A stretch of 9,188 nucleotides of DNA. Origin: Rhodospirillales bacterium. GTDB taxonomy: Bacteria > Pseudomonadota > Alphaproteobacteria > Rhodospirillales > Casp-alpha2. Of the stretch, positions 1-7,892 are shown in pieces. Position 1 is the first letter of the stretch; each line of letters opens with the position of its first letter. The stretch spans positions 1-9,188 of the forward strand of contig JABJOR010000151.1 of the NCBI GenBank assembly GCA_018664265.1, given 5' to 3'. The position numbers were made by a program, and so were the translations under genes. Below the pieces are notes generated by a model. The model made no database searches. It had not been told where the DNA came from and was given only the letters and a program-made list of their open reading frames with translations.

Positions 1-1135
<1,135 letters not shown>

Positions 1136-1153
1136 TCAGGAAAAGATGTGCTC

Positions 1154-1768
1154 ATGACCACCAACAAAGACCAGCATCAGAAAGTAGACTCGCTTAACGC
1201 ACGCGTTGGGCTTCTGATGGCTGGTCTGGCTGTTGGTATGCTGGGCCTGGCTTATGCATCGGTACCACTCTACAAATTATTTTGTTCCGTAACCGGCTAT
1301 GGTGGGACACCGAAAATAAACGTTGTTATGTCATCTGAAAATGTTGGTGCCAGCGATCAAATTATCTCTGTTGCCCTTGATGCAAACGTAAACTCTGCTC
1401 TGAACTGGACATTTCGACCCGATACAGGCTCCGTTAACGTGCGGCTTGGGGAAGAATCTCTGGCTATATTTCGGGCAAAAAACACAGGTGTAGAAGCTGT
1501 TACCGGAACGGCAGCATTCAATGTGACACCGTTCAAGGCAGCACAATACGTATCCAAAATCGATTGCTTCTGTTTTACAGAGCAAAGGCTGGAGTCCGGT
1601 GAAGAAATGCCCATGGCTGTATCATTCTTTATTGATCCTGCCATAGCAGATGATCCGAACACGAGAAATCTTACCGATATCGTCCTGTCTTATACATTCT
1701 ATCCATCTCGTGATTCTGAAGATGAATCTAAAACTGCAATGTTGGGAGACCCAATAGATGTCAAGTGA
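1154..1768 (+). CDS. ctaG: Cytochrome c oxidase assembly protein CtaG/Cox11 (CuB insertion)
   Basis: This is a Cox11-family copper chaperone, which delivers copper to the CuB site of oxidase subunit I from the periplasmic face of the inner membrane. It is about 204 aa, normal for the family. It has a short cytoplasmic N-terminus, one membrane helix at about residues 17-38 running into VPLYKLFC, and then a beta-rich periplasmic domain. The copper ligands are visible: a conserved Cys just after the helix (about residue 44) and the CFCF motif followed by TEQ (Cys 138 and 140). ATG 1154 is preferred. An in-frame GTG at 1148 adds two residues and is closer to the AGGAAAAG at 1138-1145, so it is a real alternative. 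The gene begins 18 bases after coxA and overlaps coxC by 11 bases, so it belongs to one oxidase operon. Alphaproteobacteria often have ctaB between coxA and ctaG; it is absent here. Confidence 0.95.
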   Translation: MTTNKDQHQKVDSLNARVGLLMAGLAVGMLGLAYASVPLYKLFCSVTGYGGTPKINVVMSSENVGASDQIISVALDANVNSALNWTFRPDTGSVNVRLGEESLAIFRAKNTGVEAVTGTAAFNVTPFKAAQYVSKIDCFCFTEQRLESGEEMPMAVSFFIDPAIADDPNTRNLTDIVLSYTFYPSRDSEDESKTAMLGDPIDVK

Positions 1769-2588
1769 AGCTAAAACACACCCTTATCACATGGTTGACC
1801 CCAGCCCTTGGCCTATTGTTGGTGCAAGTGCTGCATTGGTAACAGCCATAGGCAGCATTATGTATATGCATGGGTCATCCTTGCTAGCCACTGTTCCAGG
1901 GTTTGCCCTGATATTGGTAACATTTTATATGTGGGGCCGTGATATTGTTCGCGAAGCCAATGCCAAAGAAGGCAACGAATCGGCTAATCATTCTGAGGAA
2001 GTAAAGCACGGCTTGCGCATGGGCATGATGCTGTTTATTGCATCGGAAGTGATGTTCTTCTTCGCATTTTTCTGGGCATGGTTTAGCAGCACAGTTCCTG
2101 CCATCAGTAAAACAGCCCACGAAGTCTGGCCTCCTGTGGATATTGTTCCCCTGGCAACATGGGACCTGCCATTTTTGAATACACTTATTCTGCTGACATC
2201 CGGTGCAACACTAACCTGGGCACATCACGCCCTGAATGCTGGTAACAGAAAATCTCTGAAGCTTGGATTGTTGGTGACAATTGGACTTGGCATCTTGTTC
2301 ACCTGTTTACAGGCTTATGAATATGTTCATGCCAGCTTCGCCATAACAGACGGCATTTATGGATCAGCCTTTTATCTTGCAACGGGCTTCCATGGTTTCC
2401 ATGTGATCGTCGGAACAGTCTTCCTCGGCATTTGCTACATGCGGGCTAAGAATGGTGACTTCTCACCAGGAGCCCACGTTGGTTTTCAGTCCGCAGCATG
2501 GTACTGGCACTTTGTGGATGTGGTCTGGATTTTTCTGTTTTGCAGTGTCTACTGGTGGGGCAGTTCGGACTACGTATTCCCTTCATAG
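1758..2588 (+). CDS. coxC: Cytochrome c oxidase subunit III
   Basis: This is the complete subunit III of the aa3 oxidase, 276 aa, an inner-membrane protein that stabilises subunit I and supports sustained proton uptake. It shows the start HPYHMVDPSPWP, seven hydrophobic segments, the conserved Glu in ASEVMFF (about residue 97), FWAWF, TWAHHA (153-158), TGFHGFHVIVGT (209-220) and the final helix with WYWHFVDVVWIFLF (248-261). All are family hallmarks. The ATG at 1758 lies inside the end of ctaG and is preceded by GGGAG at 1743-1747, which suggests translational coupling. It is the last gene of the oxidase block; a hairpin terminator follows 22 bases after the stop. The gene is intact and of normal length. 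Confidence 0.97.
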   Translation: MSSEAKTHPYHMVDPSPWPIVGASAALVTAIGSIMYMHGSSLLATVPGFALILVTFYMWGRDIVREANAKEGNESANHSEEVKHGLRMGMMLFIASEVMFFFAFFWAWFSSTVPAISKTAHEVWPPVDIVPLATWDLPFLNTLILLTSGATLTWAHHALNAGNRKSLKLGLLVTIGLGILFTCLQAYEYVHASFAITDGIYGSAFYLATGFHGFHVIVGTVFLGICYMRAKNGDFSPGAHVGFQSAAWYWHFVDVVWIFLFCSVYWWGSSDYVFPS

Positions 2589-2610
2589 ACTAAAGCACTG
2601 ACTAAATACA

Positions 2611-2650
2611 AAAAGCCATCATCGAATATTTCGGTGGTGGCCTTTTGTTT
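2611..2650. terminator. Bidirectional rho-independent terminator between convergent genes
   Basis: An inverted repeat pairs 2615-2626 (GCCATCATCGAA) with 2630-2641 (TTCGGTGGTGGC) around a 3-base loop, using two G-U pairs on the plus-strand transcript. It is followed by CTTTTGTTTT on the plus strand. On the minus strand the hairpin is followed by TTTTTGTATTT. It can therefore end both the coxC transcript and the converging sulfotransferase transcript. On the minus strand the two wobble positions become A-C mismatches, so termination there may be weaker. Confidence 0.75.
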
Positions 2651-3711
2651 TATAAACCAAGAGGCGTGAAATCGATATCCGGGTAATACCGAACCATTGA
2701 TTTAATTTTATCAATTTGGCGCTGGTTCATTAGTTCCGTTCCACGGCCAGAAATTCCTTGATTTATTCTGCTCAGATAGGCGTCGCCTTCGGTTTGAATG
2801 ATAGCCTGTTCAGCTTGTTCATGCGTTAGAGGTACGTCGACACATTTGGCAATATCGATGATTGAGCTTGCTTTGTTTTCTATCAATTGCTCGTAGGTCA
2901 GTACATAGCCGGATACTCTGTTTGCAGAAAGAACCCTGACCCAGGACGCATAAAACTCCAGTTGCCAATGCGCCCATTTATCAATCGTGGCATCCAGTTG
3001 AGTTTCCTCGTCCATGGCTGCTAGCTCATTGGTAAAAAACGTGGTGGTGCTTCCTGTTTCAGGTTTCAACAACATGTCGCGCATGCTGATCAAGCTATCA
3101 AAAATATTGCGTACAAGAACTACAGTAGTGGTGCTGTAAGCCTGAATGAGAGCTATGTTCTGAGGAGATGCACGAAGGTGTTCCTGCGCCACAGTGTCTG
3201 CACATGCAGAGCGCTCCATGAACGGTGGATAGAGCAGGTTCTCTTCATTTGAATAGTTAAGGCACAGCTTTCTTCTCTCAAATCTTGTCGCAATGCTAAG
3301 CGTATTAAAAAGAAAAGTGGAACCGGATTTTGGGATGCAGGCAATCATGATCTGTCGGCCCAGTTGATCTGGGGACAGCTTCGGTTGGAAATCGCTAAGT
3401 TGCGCACCATCTTCACTCATTTCCAGGGACCGGAAAAAGTAAAAACCGTTCTCGAATGGAGCGACATTGTTAAGTTGTGCTATGCGCCTGAAGGCGGCTA
3501 AGGAATGAACATACCCATTTGTGTTCTCAAGAATAACACAAAGCATATCCAGGACTTTGCAGTCCTTAACTTCCATATCTTCGTCATTAAGAAACTGATC
3601 GAGAACATTACATGCCAAATCTTTAGCTGTCGTTTTGTGTCCCTGATTGAAGAAGTTGGCGGCCTCATTCGCGCTGGCCCTGAAAGCCTTGTCTTTTTCG
3701 GCGTCTAACAT
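2650..3711 (-). CDS. Sulfotransferase-family protein with a helical N-terminal extension
   Basis: This is a probable cytosolic sulfotransferase, transferring sulfate from PAPS to an unknown acceptor. It is 353 aa from the chosen start. Residues about 1-100 are helix-rich and may be a degenerate TPR-like segment (inferred). The catalytic domain begins near residue 119. IPKSGSTF (126-133) is the 5'-phosphosulfate-binding loop, and VLVRNIFDSLISM (198-210) matches the 3'-phosphate-binding strand with its conserved Arg 201 and Ser 207. INQGISGRG (316-324) is placed like the C-terminal PAPS-contact loop. No signal peptide or membrane helix is seen. ATG 3711 is chosen because AGGGAA (3716-3721) lies 4 bases upstream and the start falls 25 bases after the preceding Cys-rich gene. 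The same frame stays open to an ATG at 3867, but that start would lie well inside the upstream gene. The family call is good; the substrate cannot be told. Confidence 0.82.
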   Translation of the reverse strand: MLDAEKDKAFRASANEAANFFNQGHKTTAKDLACNVLDQFLNDEDMEVKDCKVLDMLCVILENTNGYVHSLAAFRRIAQLNNVAPFENGFYFFRSLEMSEDGAQLSDFQPKLSPDQLGRQIMIACIPKSGSTFLFNTLSIATRFERRKLCLNYSNEENLLYPPFMERSACADTVAQEHLRASPQNIALIQAYSTTTVVLVRNIFDSLISMRDMLLKPETGSTTTFFTNELAAMDEETQLDATIDKWAHWQLEFYASWVRVLSANRVSGYVLTYEQLIENKASSIIDIAKCVDVPLTHEQAEQAIIQTEGDAYLSRINQGISGRGTELMNQRQIDKIKSMVRYYPDIDFTPLGL

Positions 3712-3736
3712 GCCGTTCCCTGCTTTTACCTGTATT

Positions 3737-3922
3737 TCATTTATAGGGGCATGGTATATCAGCGTAAGAGCAAAATACACAACAATCACCCGGCAATGCC
3801 TTGATGACTTTTTTGCATTCGGGGCATTCAAAGAAATACAGGCAAGCATCTTCCGGAATAGGTTCACGGGTTTGCTGATTACATTCAGGACAGGTAATAA
3901 GCCCCGTTAGTACTGTGTTCAT
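3737..3922 (-). CDS. GDCCVxC-domain small Cys-rich protein
   Basis: This 61-aa protein belongs to the small GDCCVxC family, whose members may carry selenocysteine in the motif and often sit next to merF. Nine Cys are visible: two CPEC knuckles (11-14 and 33-36), Cys 27 in EDAC, GDCCVFCSY (45-53) and Cys 58. The paired CPEC motifs look like a zinc-ribbon-type metal site. All Cys codons in the GDCC motif are TGT, so this copy is a plain Cys form. Its ATG overlaps the merF stop as ATGA (3919-3922), and a strong AGAGGGG (3927-3933) lies 4 bases upstream, so translation is likely coupled to merF. The biochemical role of the family is not established. Metal or thiol handling with MerF is inferred from the linkage. 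Confidence 0.85.
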   Translation of the reverse strand: MNTVLTGLITCPECNQQTREPIPEDACLYFFECPECKKVIKALPGDCCVFCSYADIPCPYK

Positions 3923-4125
3923 TTCGCCCCTCTTTGTCTCACGATTGTTGTTATAACTAAGATCATAAACAAGCCCATTAGCGGAAATAGAATATAATCC
4001 AGCCACCTGACAACTACTGTGAGCCCGATAGCGCCAAGGATAAAAACCAGTACTGGCGTAAAGCAGCAAATTGCAGTTCCGATGATGCCTGTGATTCCGA
4101 TTTTCAGCCTTTTGGCATTTTCCAT
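3919..4125 (-). CDS. merF: MerF-like mercury/metal transport membrane protein (short form)
   Basis: This 68-aa inner-membrane protein resembles MerF, a two-helix mercuric-ion importer that passes Hg(II) between vicinal Cys pairs. Helix 1 spans about residues 9-35 and contains GTAICCFTPVLVFILG, with the Cys pair at 20-21 and the hallmark CCFTPVL. Helix 2 covers about 43-62 after WLDYILFP. Known MerF proteins are about 80 aa with a second Cys pair near the C-terminus. This one ends at RQRGAK with no second pair. ATG 4125 has AAGGGTG upstream at suitable spacing. No merR, merT, merP or merA is in view, so the gene is an orphan here and may serve another soft metal. The family call is fairly secure; the substrate is inferred. 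Confidence 0.85.
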   Translation of the reverse strand: MENAKRLKIGITGIIGTAICCFTPVLVFILGAIGLTVVVRWLDYILFPLMGLFMILVITTIVRQRGAK

Positions 4126-4139
4126 TAATACACCCTTCG

Positions 4140-4151
4140 TTGATATATCAA
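4140..4151. promoter_or_regulatory. Perfect 12-bp palindrome TTGATATATCAA, candidate operator
   Basis: This is a perfect dyad with no spacer in the divergent region between merF and phaC. It touches the downstream edge of the candidate merF -10 box and would cover the transcription start, a classic repressor position. Which regulator binds it, if any, cannot be read from the sequence. A/T-rich palindromes of this length also arise by chance. Confidence 0.35.
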
Positions 4152-4179
4152 TGGTATTGCCGTTTTAGTATTCTTTCAA
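4151..4179 (-). promoter_or_regulatory. Candidate sigma70-type promoter for the merF cassette
   Basis: Read on the minus strand, TTGAAA (4174-4179) and TACCAT (4151-4156) are separated by exactly 17 bases and point into merF, whose ATG is 26 bases further on. The -35 is good and the -10 mediocre. This is a by-eye match only. Confidence 0.35.
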
Positions 4180-4255
4180 ATCACAGTTATGTTATGCATA
4201 TGGCATGTCTATGCTGGTCTCTCTTCCAGAGGGTGGTTATTCTTATGAGAGTTTC

Positions 4256-4259
4256 GGAG
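4256..4259 (+). promoter_or_regulatory. Ribosome binding site that decides the phaC start
   Basis: GGAG, within CGGAGAGAAG, lies 8 bases before ATG 4268. The earlier in-frame ATGs at 4205 and 4211 have no comparable purine-rich site upstream; the bases before them are TTATGTTATGCATATGGC. This favours the 598-aa form of PhaC. Confidence 0.6.
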
Positions 4260-4267
4260 AGAAGTTA

Positions 4268-6064
4268 ATGTCAGATAATCAAGAACAGAAAACACCCACT
4301 GATCAACAAGCTGAAATGGTTGAGGCTTATCGCAGCTTTTGTGAACGCTCACAAAGTATTGCACAGGCTTTTATGGAACGTCAGGTTGAATCTGATGGCT
4401 ATCAGGTTTCCGACCCTGTGGTTGTGGGTAAAGCCTTCATGGATCTTGCGGGCAAGATGTTTTCTGATCCGGCTGGATTACTAGAAGCCCAGACAAAATT
4501 GTGGCAGCAATATACTGAATTGTGGGGCCAGACAGCGCGTCGAATGGCGGGGGAAGATTTTGAAGCTGTAAGACCTCAGGACAGAGCAGAAAAACGCTTT
4601 AAGGATGAATCCTGGACCGAGGATGCTATCTACGATTTTATCAAGCAATCCTATTTGATGACATCAGACTGGATTTATTCATCGGTGCGTAATGTTGATG
4701 GTCTGGATAAGAACACATCGGATAAGGTGAATTTCTATACCCGGCAATTTGTAAATGCCCTGTCTCCAACCAATTTTGCCCTGACCAATCCAAAAGTCAT
4801 GCGCGAAGCTACGGAGACCAATGGGGAAAGTTTACTCAAGGGGTTCGATAATTTGTTGAACGATCTTGAAAAGGGTAAGGGCGAGCTTAAAATCTCCATG
4901 TCTGATCAAGATGCCTTTACCCCCGGTGAGAATATTGCGACCTCAAAAGGCAAGGTGATTTATCAAAATGAGTTGATGCAGCTACTCCAGTATACGCCTT
5001 CCACAGAAAAAGTGGCGAAGCGTCCTCTATTGATCGTCCCTCCCTGGATTAATAAATTTTATATTCTCGATCTTCAGCCCCGGAATTCTTTTATCAAATG
5101 GGCCGTTGATCAGGGGCACACAGTCTTTGTGATCTCCTGGGTTAATCCTGATGAGAATCTTTCGAGCAAGACCTTTGACGATTACATGCTGGAAGGCCCC
5201 TTGGCTGCTATTGATGCAATTGAGCAGGTCACGGGAGTGGCGGAAGTCAATCTTATCGGATATTGCATTGGCGGCACATTAACGGCCTGCACACTCGCTT
5301 ATATGGCTGATAAAGGCGACAAAAGGGCTAAATCCGCTACCTTCTTCACCTCTATGGTTGATTTCAGTGACCCTGGCGAGCTGGGGGTATTCATTGATGA
5401 GGAACAAATCGGACTTCTGGAAGAGCATATGCTTGAAACGGGATATCTTGAGAGTTCCCATATGAGCCAGGTCTTCAATATGATGCGCGATAATGACCTG
5501 ATCTGGTCTTTTGTGATAAACAATTATTTGATGGGTCGGGAGCCTATAGCCTTTGACTTGCTGTACTGGAATTCTGACAGCACGCGCATGCCAAATATGA
5601 TGCACAGTTTTTATCTGCGGGAAATGTATCTGGGGAATAAATTGTGCGATCCTGGCGGTGTAACGTTAGATGGGGTAGGGCTCGATTTGAGCAAGATTGA
5701 TGTTCCCGTCTATTGGGTCTCAACAATTGATGATCATATTGCGCCATGGAAAAGCACCTATGCTGCCACGAATATCTATTCCGGGTCCAAGAGGTTTGTG
5801 TTGTCTGGCTCAGGCCATATTGCCGGTGTCATTAATCCGCCGGAAGCCAAGAAATACGGATACTGGACAAATAACAGCCTACCATCTGACCCGGAAGTCT
5901 GGCTTGAAAAGGCAAAACAGCATGAAGGGTCCTGGTGGAATGACTGGCAAAAATGGGTGGGAAAACAGGCCGGAGGCAGCGTGAAAGCGCGTGTGCCCGG
6001 CAAGGGTAAATTAAAAGCGTTGGAAGATGCCCCCGGCAGTTACGTTAAAGTTCGGGCATCATAA
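4268..6064 (+). CDS. phaC: Class I poly(3-hydroxyalkanoate) synthase
   Basis: This enzyme polymerises hydroxyacyl-CoA (typically 3-hydroxybutyryl-CoA) into storage polyester at the surface of cytoplasmic granules. It is 598 aa from the chosen start, the usual size for class I enzymes. The N-terminal third (about 1-220) is the family's helical domain. The rest is an alpha/beta hydrolase fold with VPPWINKFYILDL, then the lipase-like box GYCIGG with Cys instead of Ser as nucleophile (Cys 333), Asp 489 in DDHIAPW and His 517 in SGHIAGVINPP. The catalytic triad is complete. ATG 4268 has GGAG 8 bases upstream. An in-frame ATG at 4205 would add 21 residues with no ribosome binding site. No phaA, phaB, phasin or phaR gene is nearby. 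The phosphatase/kinase gene begins 16 bases after the stop, so the two are probably co-transcribed. Confidence 0.96.
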   Translation: MSDNQEQKTPTDQQAEMVEAYRSFCERSQSIAQAFMERQVESDGYQVSDPVVVGKAFMDLAGKMFSDPAGLLEAQTKLWQQYTELWGQTARRMAGEDFEAVRPQDRAEKRFKDESWTEDAIYDFIKQSYLMTSDWIYSSVRNVDGLDKNTSDKVNFYTRQFVNALSPTNFALTNPKVMREATETNGESLLKGFDNLLNDLEKGKGELKISMSDQDAFTPGENIATSKGKVIYQNELMQLLQYTPSTEKVAKRPLLIVPPWINKFYILDLQPRNSFIKWAVDQGHTVFVISWVNPDENLSSKTFDDYMLEGPLAAIDAIEQVTGVAEVNLIGYCIGGTLTACTLAYMADKGDKRAKSATFFTSMVDFSDPGELGVFIDEEQIGLLEEHMLETGYLESSHMSQVFNMMRDNDLIWSFVINNYLMGREPIAFDLLYWNSDSTRMPNMMHSFYLREMYLGNKLCDPGGVTLDGVGLDLSKIDVPVYWVSTIDDHIAPWKSTYAATNIYSGSKRFVLSGSGHIAGVINPPEAKKYGYWTNNSLPSDPEVWLEKAKQHEGSWWNDWQKWVGKQAGGSVKARVPGKGKLKALEDAPGSYVKVRAS

Positions 6065-6080
6065 GGGGAATGCGAGATAA

Positions 6081-7838
6081 ATGGATGACCAACTGAACGA
6101 TATTGTCACCCGGGAAACGGAAACAACGAAAGATATTTTGACGTTGTTGGCAGATATGGGGCAGACTTTTGCTGCGACGCAAGACATAGAAGCATCGCTC
6201 CAGTATGCGGTTGAACATATTGCCAAGTATGTCGGGGCTGAGGCTGGCTCGCTATTTATGCTCGATGACGATGAAACGCATTTATATTGCCATGCCTGTT
6301 ATGGTGATGTCGATATTGTCGGGGTGGAAATTGGTGCTGATCAGGGGATTGTCGGACATTGTGTGCAAAACATTGCCACTGAGATTGTCCGGGATGTCAC
6401 AAATGACACTCGCTTTCATCAAGGCGTAGATGATGAATCCGGTTTTGTGACACGTTCGATCTTGTGTGCGCCTTTGAGCGTAAAAGGAAACTGTATCGGT
6501 GCTATTGAGCTGATCAACAAAAGCAGCGGTGATGGCCTTTTTGATACTTCTGATCTGACCTTGTTGTCTACGCTTGCAAGCTCGGCAGCCCTTGCCATTG
6601 TCAACGCTCGAATGGCTGAAAAGCTCGTGGAACAGGAACGTGTTGCGCGTGAGTTGGAGCTGGCTGCTGAAATTCAGAGATCATTGCTTCCTAGCGGAAA
6701 TGAGGGCCTGCCTGTCTGGGGCAGTAACATCCCGGCGCGGACAGTTTCAGGAGATTTCTTTGACTATTTTGAGCTGGAAGACGGGCGTATCGTCTTTAAC
6801 CTTGGTGATGTATCCGGCAAGGGAATGAACGCCGCCTTGTTGATGGCGAAGACGTCCAGCCTGTTTCGCTGTCTGTCCAAGACAATCGAGCATCCCGGAC
6901 GGTTACTGGGCAGGATTAATACAGAAATTTGCGAGACCTCTACGCGCGGTATGTTCGTGACTATGGTGGGTGGAATTTTTGATCCCACAACCGGGCGACT
7001 GCGCATTGCCAATGCCGGGCATGAGCCGCCGCTGGTGCGAGATGTTCAGGGAAACTATCGTGCCATTGCAGCCGAAGCCCCACCGCTCGGCATTGTTGAT
7101 GACTTTTCCTGGGAGAACGGCTTTCCCGTCACCACTATAGACCTGGATGGTGGAGCCTTTTATCTTTTCACCGATGGCGTCACAGAAGGTTATGTGGAAG
7201 ACGGTGTTGAGCTCGGTGTCGATGGCGTTCAAAAAATCATTGATGAGTCCTCAACCGAGAGTATCAATTTGCAATTGGAACGAATCGTTGCCAGTGTTTT
7301 TGGGAGCGGTATTGCCTTACGAGATGACCTGACCGTTCTTGGTATAGCTGATGATCTTTTGAAAAGACCAGTCAGTGAAGACAATGATCCAACCGTTGGG
7401 GAAAAGGCTGTGGGAGACGCATCTCATCGCCAACAATTTGCATCCCTTACAACCAACTCTTCACCTGAACGTCTGAGAATGATCCGGTCTATGGTTACTG
7501 ATGGAGCAAAGAGCCTTGGTTTCTCCAATGAAGTCATTCAGGATTTGATTTTGGCCGTAGATGAGGCTTGTCAGAACGTTATCCGCTATGCCTATGGTGG
7601 AAAACATGATGGTACAATGGAAATTGTGCTCTTCAGCGACGAGGATAATCTGATCATTGAAGTTCGTGATCAGGCCCCTCATGTTGACCCTGCAACTATA
7701 AAGCCAAGGGATTTGGATGATGTGCGTCCTGGTGGGTTGGGAACTCATTTAATGAATCAAGTTATGAATTCTGTAGAATACCTTCCTTTGTCGGAAGAAG
7801 GTGGTAATATCCTGCGTATGATAAAAATAATAAGTTAA
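6081..7838 (+). CDS. GAF - PP2C (SpoIIE/RsbU-type) - HATPase (RsbW-type) partner-switching regulator
   Basis: This 585-aa cytosolic regulator joins a sensor, a Ser/Thr phosphatase and a Ser kinase/anti-sigma-like domain. Residues about 37-176 form a GAF domain, whose ligand is unknown. A charged helix (177-205, with the QRSLLP signature at its end) links it to a SpoIIE-type PP2C domain (about 205-425). Metal-binding and core motifs there are SGDFFD (Asp 225), GDVSGKGMNAALLMA (242-256), NAGHEPP, FTDGVTEG (363-370) and RDDLTVLGI. After a polar linker, residues about 456-583 form a GHKL ATPase with N-box DEACQN (Glu 495, Asn 499), a G1-like VRDQAP and a G2 RPGGLGTH. There is no phospho-acceptor His domain, so it is not a sensor histidine kinase. 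Similar REC-PP2C-HATPase proteins (HsbR, CrsR) act on a STAS partner; here GAF replaces REC. The STAS gene follows 54 bases downstream. Start ATG 6081 has AAGGGGA (6063-6069) upstream. Confidence 0.92.
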   Translation: MDDQLNDIVTRETETTKDILTLLADMGQTFAATQDIEASLQYAVEHIAKYVGAEAGSLFMLDDDETHLYCHACYGDVDIVGVEIGADQGIVGHCVQNIATEIVRDVTNDTRFHQGVDDESGFVTRSILCAPLSVKGNCIGAIELINKSSGDGLFDTSDLTLLSTLASSAALAIVNARMAEKLVEQERVARELELAAEIQRSLLPSGNEGLPVWGSNIPARTVSGDFFDYFELEDGRIVFNLGDVSGKGMNAALLMAKTSSLFRCLSKTIEHPGRLLGRINTEICETSTRGMFVTMVGGIFDPTTGRLRIANAGHEPPLVRDVQGNYRAIAAEAPPLGIVDDFSWENGFPVTTIDLDGGAFYLFTDGVTEGYVEDGVELGVDGVQKIIDESSTESINLQLERIVASVFGSGIALRDDLTVLGIADDLLKRPVSEDNDPTVGEKAVGDASHRQQFASLTTNSSPERLRMIRSMVTDGAKSLGFSNEVIQDLILAVDEACQNVIRYAYGGKHDGTMEIVLFSDEDNLIIEVRDQAPHVDPATIKPRDLDDVRPGGLGTHLMNQVMNSVEYLPLSEEGGNILRMIKIIS

Positions 7839-7892
7839 ACATTCTCAATCTTAATTTTAAGCCGAAAACACATAAAAATAAGGCACGATTAA

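Noticed and set aside
3712..3867. 52-residue N-terminal extension of the sulfotransferase from ATG 3867
   Set aside because: It would run through most of the GDCCVxC gene in another frame, looks unlike a signal peptide or domain, and ATG 3711 has a proper ribosome binding site.
3737..3922. Selenocysteine in the GDCCVxC protein
   Set aside because: Some family members carry Sec in the motif, but here both positions are TGT codons and there is no in-frame TGA before the stop.
4205..4267. Upstream ATG 4205 (or 4211) as the phaC start
   Set aside because: No purine-rich ribosome site precedes it, whereas ATG 4268 has GGAG at 8 bases; the added 21 residues match no PhaC feature I recognise.
6081..7838. 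Reading the GAF/HATPase protein as a sensor histidine kinase
   Set aside because: No dimerisation/phospho-acceptor His domain precedes the ATPase; a PP2C domain does, and the DEACQN and RPGGLGTH boxes are RsbW-like.
7839..7892. Separate promoter or terminator between the phosphatase/kinase and STAS genes
   Set aside because: The gap is A/T-rich with a small CTTAA-TT-TTAAG dyad (7850-7861), but no stable hairpin with a T-run and no convincing -35/-10 pair was found.
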